Source of the DNA: an uncultured Clostridia bacterium
GTDB lineage: Bacteria; Bacillota; Clostridia; Oscillospirales; Acutalibacteraceae
Assembly: GCA_947626485.1 (NCBI GenBank)
Contig: CANQSG010000048.1
Location: 1 to 12,265 of the forward strand
Length of the DNA stretch: 12,265 nucleotides
Direction of reading: 5' to 3'
A program made the translations under genes and the position numbers. The notes under the pieces were generated by a model. It did not search any database. It saw only the letters and a program-made list of their open reading frames with translations, and was not told where the DNA came from. Positions 1-6,651 of this stretch are shown here, piece by piece (the first letter of the stretch is position 1; every line of letters starts with the position of its first letter).

Positions 1-4
1 CCTT

Positions 5-1681
5 CTAGCACTCGACCGGCAGGTTGAGCTCCTCGAGCCGCGCCGTGTTGAAGGCAAAGCCGGTCAGCTGGCGGCTCGCCACCATCACCACGCAGAGCAG
101 CCCGACAAACAGCAGCGAGACGCGCAGGCTGCCCCGCTGCTCCCGCTTTAGATCCCAGAAGCCGTCGGCGGGGTGGAACATCACGTAGCGCCCGTAGGCG
201 AGCTTACCCCGGAAGGAGCGGGCGTCGACGACCGCCGGGCGGTATTTGCGCTTGAGGGCGACCCCGACGATCAGCAGGACGACGGCGGCGAGCAGCACCG
301 GCACCGCCCACATGAAGTTGGCGGCGATCAGCTCGCGGCGGCGGTATTGAAACGCCTTGCTGTAATTCTCGCGGTCGCCCGCCTCGCGGAAGCACTCCAT
401 CGCGCGGCCGTATGCACCGCTGCGAAACGCCGCCTTGCCGAGCCCTTCATAGGCGATGTCCGAATTGCCGTTGAGCCGCAGCACGGTCTCCCACTGCTGC
501 GCCTCCTGCTCGTATTCGTCCCGGAAATGATAGGCCACGGCGGCGTCGATGCTGCGGGCGTAGTCGGTCGGGGCGTAGGCGGTGACGGTGTTTTTGGCGG
601 TGTCGAGCACCAAAAACAGCTCCCCGAGCCGCTCGAGGGCGGCGGGGTTTTTCAGCGCGCCGGACAGATCGCCGTAGGCGCCGAACACATAGAGCAGCAT
701 GCCGGTGTTGTCATAGGTAAAGACGCGGCCGCGGCTGGCGTCAAGCACGCTGAAAACGCCGTTTTCCCCCGCGCAGACGTCGACGATCCGCGAGGGGCCC
801 GAAAACTGGCCGGTCACGGTGTATTCCCATTCGCCGATGGGGGTCTCGTGCCGCAGGATGTCGTTGCCGTTGGCGTTGAGCTTGCGGGTCGCCGTCTTGC
901 CGTAGGCGCCCATATTGTATTCCTCATAGATCGAGGTGGTGGCGTAGACGAAGCCGTCGGCGTCGACGGTGAGGTTGTTGTATTCGGTCGGGACGAACTG
1001 CGCCATGCGGTCCTGCTGCGCCTCGGTCGAGATCATCCGCCAAAATAGGTCGGTCACCGTCACCTGCACCTTCGCCGCGCCCAGCGTCTGGATAAAGTTG
1101 CCGTCGCGGTCGAATTGCAGCAGCCCCATGTTGAAGTTTTTCGAAACGACGAAGAGCCGCCCCGCCCGGTCGGCAGCCACTTTGGCGGGCGCATAGAGAA
1201 AATCGGCGGGCAGGATGTCGGTCTCGGGGGCGCCGTAGCAAGCGAGATACCTGCCCTGCAAATCGGTGACGACGATGCGGCCGTTGCCGGTGTCCGCCGT
1301 CAGCACGCGGTCATCCTCGGTGACGAAAACCCCCTCGGGCGCGCGGAAGGAAAGCCGCCCGTCCGGCGCGTCGGTGCCGGAAAAGCTGCGCACCGCGTGA
1401 AAGGCGCTGTCGAGCACGACGATGCGGTTGTTGCCGGTGTCGGCGATGAAGATCTCGTCGCCCTTCACGCAGAGGTCGGCGGGGTTTTTCAGCGCCGTGC
1501 CGAGCGTGGACGCGTCGGCGACGCGAAAGAGGTCGTAGGCGCGCGGGGCGCTGACCGGTTCCTCGGTCTCCACCGAATAGCTGTAATCGTAAAACGGAAC
1601 CTCCGCCGAGGCGCAGAGCGCGCCGACGGGCAGCAGGGCGAGAACCGCCGCCGCCATAACGAGCAGCCGTCGAACGTTCAA
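5..1681 (-). CDS. NHL-repeat / TPR / Yip1-type membrane protein, C-terminally short
   Basis: Secreted-side sensor or scaffold of unknown function. Reading from a TTG start gives 558 residues. A signal peptide covers residues 1-26 (ASA before the cut, then EVPF). NHL beta-propeller repeats follow at about 60-370; the clearest carry IADTGNNRIVVLD, TADTGNGRIVVTD and NPAALERLGELFLVLD. A TPR-like helical part lies at 384-455 (YEGLGKAAFRSGAYGRAMECF). One membrane helix is at about 456-477 with the stop-transfer KRKYR. A Yip1-type start, YGRYVMFHPADGFWDLKRE, comes at 496-514, and a second hydrophobic helix at 518-540. From family knowledge, a Yip1 domain has several membrane helices, yet this frame ends at TAG just after the first of them, so the gene looks truncated or frameshifted. 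It follows the MalG-type permease by 14 bases, the last visible gene of the transporter operon. The NHL and TPR parts are clear; the role is not known. Confidence 0.8.
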   Translation of the reverse strand: MNVRRLLVMAAAVLALLPVGALCASAEVPFYDYSYSVETEEPVSAPRAYDLFRVADASTLGTALKNPADLCVKGDEIFIADTGNNRIVVLDSAFHAVRSFSGTDAPDGRLSFRAPEGVFVTEDDRVLTADTGNGRIVVTDLQGRYLACYGAPETDILPADFLYAPAKVAADRAGRLFVVSKNFNMGLLQFDRDGNFIQTLGAAKVQVTVTDLFWRMISTEAQQDRMAQFVPTEYNNLTVDADGFVYATTSIYEEYNMGAYGKTATRKLNANGNDILRHETPIGEWEYTVTGQFSGPSRIVDVCAGENGVFSVLDASRGRVFTYDNTGMLLYVFGAYGDLSGALKNPAALERLGELFLVLDTAKNTVTAYAPTDYARSIDAAVAYHFRDEYEQEAQQWETVLRLNGNSDIAYEGLGKAAFRSGAYGRAMECFREAGDRENYSKAFQYRRRELIAANFMWAVPVLLAAVVLLIVGVALKRKYRPAVVDARSFRGKLAYGRYVMFHPADGFWDLKREQRGSLRVSLLFVGLLCVVMVASRQLTGFAFNTARLEELNLPVEC

Positions 1682-1688
1682 TCCCGGT

Positions 1689-1695
1689 CCCCCCT
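1689..1695 (-). promoter_or_regulatory. Ribosome binding site that selects a TTG start
   Basis: The minus strand reads AGGGGGG seven bases before TTG at 1681-1679. It directly follows the TAA stop of the upstream permease (1698-1696). This fixes the start of the NHL/Yip1 gene at the TTG: the same frame opens far upstream inside the permease gene, but translation from there gives an Arg/His/Pro-rich shadow sequence, while the TTG start gives a normal signal peptide. Confidence 0.75.
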
Positions 1696-2577
1696 TTATT
1701 CTTTGATACCCGACGTGCCCATGGTTTCGAGCACCCGGCTTTCCGAGGTGATAAACACCGCGATCGGGATAATCATGATCAGCAGCGCGACCGCGCAGCT
1801 CACGCCGGTGCGGGCGATGCCGCCCTGCAGCACCTGGCTGAGGGCGGAGGGCAGCGTTTTGAGCTCCTCGCTGAAGATAAAGGTGCCGCCCGTCATGTTC
1901 CAGGTCGACTGGAAGGAAAAGATAATCAGCGTCTGCCAGGCGGGGCGGACGATCGGCATGACGATGCGCCAAAAGATGCGCCATTCGCCGGCGCCGTCCA
2001 GCTTGGCGGATTCGATCAGGCTGTCGTGGACGCTGCCCATGAACTGCTTCATCAGAAACAGCCCGATCGGCGTGGCGAAGGCGGGGATCATCAGGGCGAG
2101 GTAGGTGTCGATCCAGTGCAGCCGCGCCATGATGAGGTAGTTGGGGATGGCCGTCACCGCGCCCGAGAACATCAGGGCGAGCTCGACGCTTTTATACAGC
2201 ACCCGCGAGCCGGGGAATTTGCGCTTTTCGAGCATGTACGCCGCCATCGAGCAGATGATCACGTTGCCGGCGGTGGCGACCGCCGCTAAGATCACCGTGT
2301 TGAAGAGATAGCGGGTAAAGGGCACCCACGAGGTCGACATCAGCAAAAACAGGTCGCTGAAATTGTCGAGCGTGGGGCGGCGCACAAAGAAGCGCGGCGG
2401 GAAGACAAACAGCTCGTCGAGCGGCTTGAAGGCGCTGCTGACCGCGTAGATCATCGGCAGCAGCATGAAGGCGCCCATCAGCGCCAGAAACAGAAAATTG
2501 ACGGTGTTCCCCGCCCGCGAGCGGCCGTGCAGACGGCTGTTGTGCCGCGCGGCGCGGGAAGCGGATTTCGTTGCCAT
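1696..2577 (-). CDS. Carbohydrate ABC transporter permease, MalG type
   Basis: One of the two membrane subunits of a sugar importer of the CUT1 type. The 293-residue length is normal for MalG-type permeases. A basic N-terminus (1-22) is followed by about six membrane segments, with helices near 27-49, 91-113, 130-150, 157-177, 213-223 and 259-278. The cytoplasmic EAA loop that docks on the ATPase is clear at 189-212 (ESAKLDGAGEWRIFWRIV, then MPIVRP). The start is supported by AAAGGAGG six bases before ATG. It lies 35 bases after the MalF-type partner and 14 bases before the NHL/Yip1 gene, so all are probably one transcript. No ATPase gene is in the window; related Gram-positive importers often share an MsmX-like ATPase encoded elsewhere. 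The transported sugar cannot be read from the sequence. Confidence 0.95.
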   Translation of the reverse strand: MATKSASRAARHNSRLHGRSRAGNTVNFLFLALMGAFMLLPMIYAVSSAFKPLDELFVFPPRFFVRRPTLDNFSDLFLLMSTSWVPFTRYLFNTVILAAVATAGNVIICSMAAYMLEKRKFPGSRVLYKSVELALMFSGAVTAIPNYLIMARLHWIDTYLALMIPAFATPIGLFLMKQFMGSVHDSLIESAKLDGAGEWRIFWRIVMPIVRPAWQTLIIFSFQSTWNMTGGTFIFSEELKTLPSALSQVLQGGIARTGVSCAVALLIMIIPIAVFITSESRVLETMGTSGIKE

Positions 2578-2612
2578 CGGGATCCTCCTTTCTCATTTCG
2601 CTGCGGCGGGGG

Positions 2613-3536
2613 TCATGTGCCGATCTTGCGCAGCAGCTTCTGGATGACCTGGTTGCAGCCGATCATCATAAAGAACAGGAGCGTCGCGATGGCGCAGGCG
2701 TATCCCATTTCAAACCGGATGTTGCCGTAGTCGTTCAGGTGGTTGATCATCGTGTGCGCCGCGTAGTCGGTGGAGGGGAAGCCGCAGAGCGCCGACGTGA
2801 CGTCGCCGGCGGAGAAGGAGGCGGTGATCGACATCACCGCGCCGAAAAGCAGCTGGGGGCGCATGGTCGGCAGGGTGATGTACCACAGCTCCTGCCAGCG
2901 GTTTTTCACGCCCTCGACATACCCCGCCTCGTACATGGCGCGGTCGACCGTCTGCAAGCCGGCGACAAACGCCAGGAACCCGGAGCCGAGGCTCATCCAG
3001 AGCATGACGAGGATGACGACCGTCAGCATATATTTCGGGTCGGTCAGCCATTGAATGGGCTCGAAGATAAAGCCGAGATTCAGCAAAAAGGCGTTGATAT
3101 ACCCGTAGGCGTCGCCCGAAAAGAGGATCGACCAGACCATGTAGACGTTGCCCGAAATCGAGGGCGCGTAAAAGACGACGACCATGATCGCCCGCAGGGT
3201 GGGGCTCAATTCGTTGATAAACCAGGCGAACAGGAAGGAGACGAGATACCCGATCGGCCCGGTGATGACGGCGATGAGCAGCGTATTTTTGACCGAAAGG
3301 AGAAAGACGTCGTCGTTCAAAAAGAGGTTGAAATAATTTTGCAGGCCGACGAAAGAGGGAAATTCGAGGATGTTATAGTACGTAAAGCTGAGCAGGATCG
3401 AGGTGAGCACCGGCAGGACGGTGAAGACGAAGAAAATCAGGAAAAAGGGCGCGATAAAGAGGTAGGCGTCGACGTTGCGCGCGATCTCGCGACGCAGGCG
3501 GTGCGGCCGCTTGGCGACGGGCGTTTTCTGTTTCAT
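2613..3536 (-). CDS. Sugar ABC transporter permease, MalF type
   Basis: Partner membrane subunit of the same CUT1-type importer. It has 307 residues, typical of the Gram-positive short MalF class (LacF/MsmF/UgpA-like). The first helix at 24-50 (AYLFIAPFFLIFFVF) follows a basic leader; further helices lie near 84-108, 116-139, 170-193, 229-250 and 276-297. The EAA loop at 203-227 is present but degenerate: YEAGYVEGVKNRWQELWYI, then TLPTMRP, with Gly at the third position of EAA and Glu for the usual Asp. The ATG overlaps the TGA of the upstream binding-protein gene in an ATGA, a sign of translational coupling, and GGAGG lies about ten bases before the start. Confidence 0.95.
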   Translation of the reverse strand: MKQKTPVAKRPHRLRREIARNVDAYLFIAPFFLIFFVFTVLPVLTSILLSFTYYNILEFPSFVGLQNYFNLFLNDDVFLLSVKNTLLIAVITGPIGYLVSFLFAWFINELSPTLRAIMVVVFYAPSISGNVYMVWSILFSGDAYGYINAFLLNLGFIFEPIQWLTDPKYMLTVVILVMLWMSLGSGFLAFVAGLQTVDRAMYEAGYVEGVKNRWQELWYITLPTMRPQLLFGAVMSITASFSAGDVTSALCGFPSTDYAAHTMINHLNDYGNIRFEMGYACAIATLLFFMMIGCNQVIQKLLRKIGT

Positions 3537-6448
3537 GATGCGGCTCCCTCCTGCTGTGTCTCATACGGCAGGCCGAATTCCTTGCGCTTGCCGATGATCT
3601 CCTGATTGATGGTGTAGACGTAATCCGTCAGGGTGTCCTTGGGGTCCTCCCAGTAATAGGTGACGCGGCGGAAGGCGTTGTCGAGATGGCGGGAGGTGAA
3701 GTAGCCGCCGGGCACCTCGGGCACGCCCTGTGCGAAGGCGCGCTGCGCCTCGATCGTCGCGAGCTCCTTGACGCTCCAGGCGAGCTGCGAGAAGGCCTCG
3801 CGGTTGGCGGTCGCGTACCGGGCGGAGGCGCCGAGCAGGCTTTCCATCTCGGAGCCGAAGCGGGTCTGCGTCTCGGCGGACGTCCACCAGTCGAGCACCT
3901 CCCAGGCGAGCTCCTTCTGCTGGCAGGAATTGAAAAGCATGCAGGCCGTGCCGGAGGAGGCGACCGCGCGGTTGATCGTGCCGTCCGCCTGCCGGGTGCC
4001 GGGCACCGTCGTAAAGCCCCACAGCCCCTTGATCTCGGGCGCCGAGACCATCAGGTTGTTGTAAACGCTCAGGTCGGCGATGCCGATGGGCGTTTCCCCG
4101 AGCCGGAAGCGGTTGACGAAATCGTAACTCAGCGGAAATTCATAATTGATGTAATAATTCGTCCATTCCTTAAAGGCCGCGGCGGCGATGTCGGAATCGA
4201 GGTCGCAGGCCATCCCGTCGTCGCGGTAAATTTGGCCGCCGTGCTGGAACAGGAACATGTAATAAGAGCCGGTGCCCGCGCCGGGCGCCGTGGCGGTCGA
4301 GACGGGGAGAGTGAAGGTCATGCTGTTCTGCGCCAGCGTCGAGACCATGTTGATGACGTCGTCCCAGGTCTCGGGAATGGACAGGCCGAGATCGGAAAGG
4401 ACGTCCTTGCGGTAAAAGAGCACCGGGAAGGTGCGGGTCACCGGCAGCGCGTAGACGCCGCCGGCATAGCGATAGGGGGTGATCGCGTCCTCGTAAAAAC
4501 GGGAGACGACCGAATCGAAGCCGTCAAACTGCGTCAGATCGGCGACCGCGCCGCGCAGCGCATAATTGACCGGGGTGCTGTCCCCCGTGCTCAGCACGAC
4601 GTCGGGTCCCATGCCCGCGACGGTGGCGGAGAGCATGGCGGCCTCCTGCACCAGCTCGATCTTCGTCCGAATGCCGGTGCGGGGCGTAAAGGTGTCGTCG
4701 AGGATGCCCTTGATGATCTGCGCCTGATCGCGTCCGTTGGTGATCCAGATGCGCAGCGGGGTCTCGTTGCGGTAGTTGTCCACCGCGGTGGTGTCGGCGA
4801 CCAAATTGTAATCCTCCACGAAGGAGTAGAAAAACATCTGCGCCTCGTGCAGCATCGAGCGCAGGAAGCCGGCGTCGGCCTTGGGGAGCGCGGCGGCGGC
4901 GGGTTGGATGCGCAGCGAATCGACCTCGAGCGGCTGGGAGGAGATGTTCATGATCCAGGTGCCGAGCGCGCCGAGGTTGGTTTTAAAGGCCGAAAAGCCC
5001 TTGGCGATGCGGGCGGGTTTTTTGTTGAAGCTCGCGCACTGGCGGGCGAGGGTCTCGACCGACGCGACGTTGGCGCCGCGCGAGCCGGTGATGGCCTCCA
5101 CCGAATCGCAGAGCGCTTCGAGCGCCTCGGCCTGCGCGCCGAGCGAAGAGACGTCGTCGGCGATCAGATCTTCGAAATGATAGTCGCGGTTGGCGTCGGG
5201 GCTCGTGCCGGTAATCATCAAGATCCGGCGGTAAATGCGGTTGAGCTCGGTCAGAATGTTCTGCGCGCGGCGCGCCACGTCGCCCATCTCGCCGAGGCTG
5301 ACCTCGAGGGTGATCGTGTGGCTGCCGGGCTCGAGCCAGAATTCATAGGGCTGCGCCTCGTCGCCGAGCAGCGTATAGCGCCACTTCCCGCCGTAGGGGA
5401 ATTCGACGGCGTCGAGCTCGGCGCAGGGCACTTCCCCGTCGAGATACACCCGGCGCACCGAGGTCAGGCCGCGCTGGATATTCTGCCGCCATTTGAGGGC
5501 GACGGCGTAACGCCCCGCCTGCTCGACGGTAAAGCTCCAGCTGACAAACTGCCCCGGCTGGGAAAAGCTCTCCCCGCCGATGATGTTCAGCCGAATTTTC
5601 GAGGGGCTGCTCGGCTCGGTCGCGGGAGAGGAGCGGTCGGTCATGGGGGCGAGGGTCTGGTCGGATTTTACGTCGGCGTTTTCGCCCTGCAACACGATGG
5701 GCTCGACGTCCGGAACGGCGGTCTGTCCTGCCGCCTCCTGCTGCGCGCGCAGCGTCGCGTAGTCCGGCAGGGCGGCGGGCGGCGAAAGGGTCAGCTGCCC
5801 GAGGACGAGCGGCTCGCGGTCGGCGACAAACCGCAGGGTGTTCTCCCCCTGCGCAAAATAGAAGGTCAGCGGTTCGGTGTAATAGCCCATGGCGTCGCGC
5901 AGCGCGCGGTGCTGCCAGCCCTCCGCCTCGGTCTGCACCGGGCGGATGTCGTTGTCGCCGGTGTCCTGCCGGATCGGGGTGCTGTTGACCCAGCGGCGTT
6001 TAAAGACGAGCGCGGCGGCCTCGGCAAAGGGGAGCTCCCCGTTGACCCACAGGGTGCGCTCCGCCGCCGTGTGGCGCCCGGCGGGCAGGCAGAAATCGGC
6101 CGTGACGGTGTAGCGTCCCGCCGCGGGAACGGAAAAGCGGAACTCGACAAAGCCGCCCTCCTCGGTGCGCACCGACGGCTTCCCGTAGCCGAGATAATCG
6201 GGCAGCACCTCGCTGTCCGCGGCGTCGGAAATCGCGTCGGTCGTCAGAACGACGGACTGCGTCGGCAGCGGACTGTCGGCGTGCGCCGCGAGATAATCGG
6301 CGTAATCGGGGGCGTCACTGACGCTCAGCAGGTCGTCGGACGCAGCGGTTGGCGCTTCGTCGGCGGCGGCGCGCAGGGGGACGAGCCCGCCTGCGAGCAG
6401 CAGACCCGCGAGCGCGGCGCATATCAATTTGGAAAGGATGGAGCGCAT
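3533..6448 (-). CDS. Large CBM-fused extracellular solute-binding protein (family 1)
   Basis: A 971-residue secreted binding protein for the adjoining permeases. A signal peptide covers about 1-29 (hydrophobic core CAALAGLLLAG, LRAAA before the cut). There is no Cys lipobox, unlike typical Gram-positive binding proteins. Two similar beta-sandwich modules follow. The first (about 85-222) contains AAGRYTVTADF and RTLWVNGELPFAEA; the second (about 283-385) contains QAGRYAVALKW and RRVYLDGEVPCAEL. They look like an internal duplication of a galactose-binding/CBM-like fold. A helical stretch of unknown type spans about 388-560. Residues 562-960 form a complete family 1 solute-binding domain (PLRIWITNGRDQAQIIKGIL; MGPDVVLSTGD; YALPVTRTFPVLFYRKDVL; GIADLSVYNNL). 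This compares with about 420-450 residues for ordinary family members. I recall similar long binding proteins in Paenibacillus and Clostridia. It is translationally coupled to the MalF-type gene. The ligand is unknown. Confidence 0.92.
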   Translation of the reverse strand: MRSILSKLICAALAGLLLAGGLVPLRAAADEAPTAASDDLLSVSDAPDYADYLAAHADSPLPTQSVVLTTDAISDAADSEVLPDYLGYGKPSVRTEEGGFVEFRFSVPAAGRYTVTADFCLPAGRHTAAERTLWVNGELPFAEAAALVFKRRWVNSTPIRQDTGDNDIRPVQTEAEGWQHRALRDAMGYYTEPLTFYFAQGENTLRFVADREPLVLGQLTLSPPAALPDYATLRAQQEAAGQTAVPDVEPIVLQGENADVKSDQTLAPMTDRSSPATEPSSPSKIRLNIIGGESFSQPGQFVSWSFTVEQAGRYAVALKWRQNIQRGLTSVRRVYLDGEVPCAELDAVEFPYGGKWRYTLLGDEAQPYEFWLEPGSHTITLEVSLGEMGDVARRAQNILTELNRIYRRILMITGTSPDANRDYHFEDLIADDVSSLGAQAEALEALCDSVEAITGSRGANVASVETLARQCASFNKKPARIAKGFSAFKTNLGALGTWIMNISSQPLEVDSLRIQPAAAALPKADAGFLRSMLHEAQMFFYSFVEDYNLVADTTAVDNYRNETPLRIWITNGRDQAQIIKGILDDTFTPRTGIRTKIELVQEAAMLSATVAGMGPDVVLSTGDSTPVNYALRGAVADLTQFDGFDSVVSRFYEDAITPYRYAGGVYALPVTRTFPVLFYRKDVLSDLGLSIPETWDDVINMVSTLAQNSMTFTLPVSTATAPGAGTGSYYMFLFQHGGQIYRDDGMACDLDSDIAAAAFKEWTNYYINYEFPLSYDFVNRFRLGETPIGIADLSVYNNLMVSAPEIKGLWGFTTVPGTRQADGTINRAVASSGTACMLFNSCQQKELAWEVLDWWTSAETQTRFGSEMESLLGASARYATANREAFSQLAWSVKELATIEAQRAFAQGVPEVPGGYFTSRHLDNAFRRVTYYWEDPKDTLTDYVYTINQEIIGKRKEFGLPYETQQEGAAS

Positions 6449-6471
6449 TCGATCTCTGCCCTTCTTTCATC

Positions 6472-6509
6472 CGGCGTCCGCCGGCGGAGTGGGCGGACGG
6501 CGTCCGCCG
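6472..6509. repeat. GC-rich direct and inverted repeat cluster before the binding-protein gene
   Basis: The 12-mer CGGCGTCCGCCG occurs at 6472-6483 and again at 6498-6509. Between and across the copies, TCCGCCGGCGGA (6477-6488) is a perfect palindrome, and GGCGGAC/GTCCGCC (6492-6498 with 6502-6508) forms a 7-bp stem with a 3-base loop. The cluster sits 24-61 bases before the ATG of the 971-residue binding protein and just upstream of its AGAAGGG ribosome binding site. It could be an operator or an mRNA structure that controls expression; GC-rich sequence makes some chance symmetry likely. Confidence 0.45.
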
Positions 6510-6584
6510 CCCGGTTTGTCGCAGAAAATCCGCCTCCGGCCGAATCGGATCGACCCGACCGAAGGCGAGGAATCGCGGAAAGGG

Positions 6585-6621
6585 CGCGCCCTGCGGGGAA
6601 AAAGCGGAGTTGCAGGGCGCG
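6585..6621 (-). terminator. Possible transcription terminator or processing hairpin
   Basis: A perfect 10-bp inverted repeat (CGCGCCCTGC at 6585-6594 and GCAGGGCGCG at 6612-6621) with a 17-base loop begins 30 bases after the stop of the three-CBM surface protein. On the minus strand the stem is followed by CCCTTTCC, which is a poor T-tract. It could be a weak terminator that lowers read-through into the transporter genes, or an RNA stability element. With the repeat cluster it fills most of the 203-base spacer 6449-6651, in which I see no gene and no recognisable -35/-10 promoter. Confidence 0.4.
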
Positions 6622-6651
6622 AAGGAGGCAAATGTGAGCCTTGCGTGCCGG

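Noticed and set aside
1682..1984. Upstream extension of the NHL/Yip1 frame to 1984.
   Set aside because: This part lies inside the MalG-type permease gene in another frame and reads as Arg/His/Pro-rich noise. The TTG at 1681 has a strong ribosome binding site and starts a signal peptide.
6582..6591. Perfect palindrome GGGCGCGCCC as a possible operator.
   Set aside because: It is short, GC-only and partly inside the left arm of the longer stem, so it is better explained as part of that structure or by base composition.
3686..6637. A 983-codon open frame on the plus strand opposite the large binding protein.
   Set aside because: It encodes a composition-biased Gly/Arg/Val/Asp-rich product with no domain or signal. 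The minus-strand gene here has clear domains. Long antisense frames are a by-product of GC-rich codon use.
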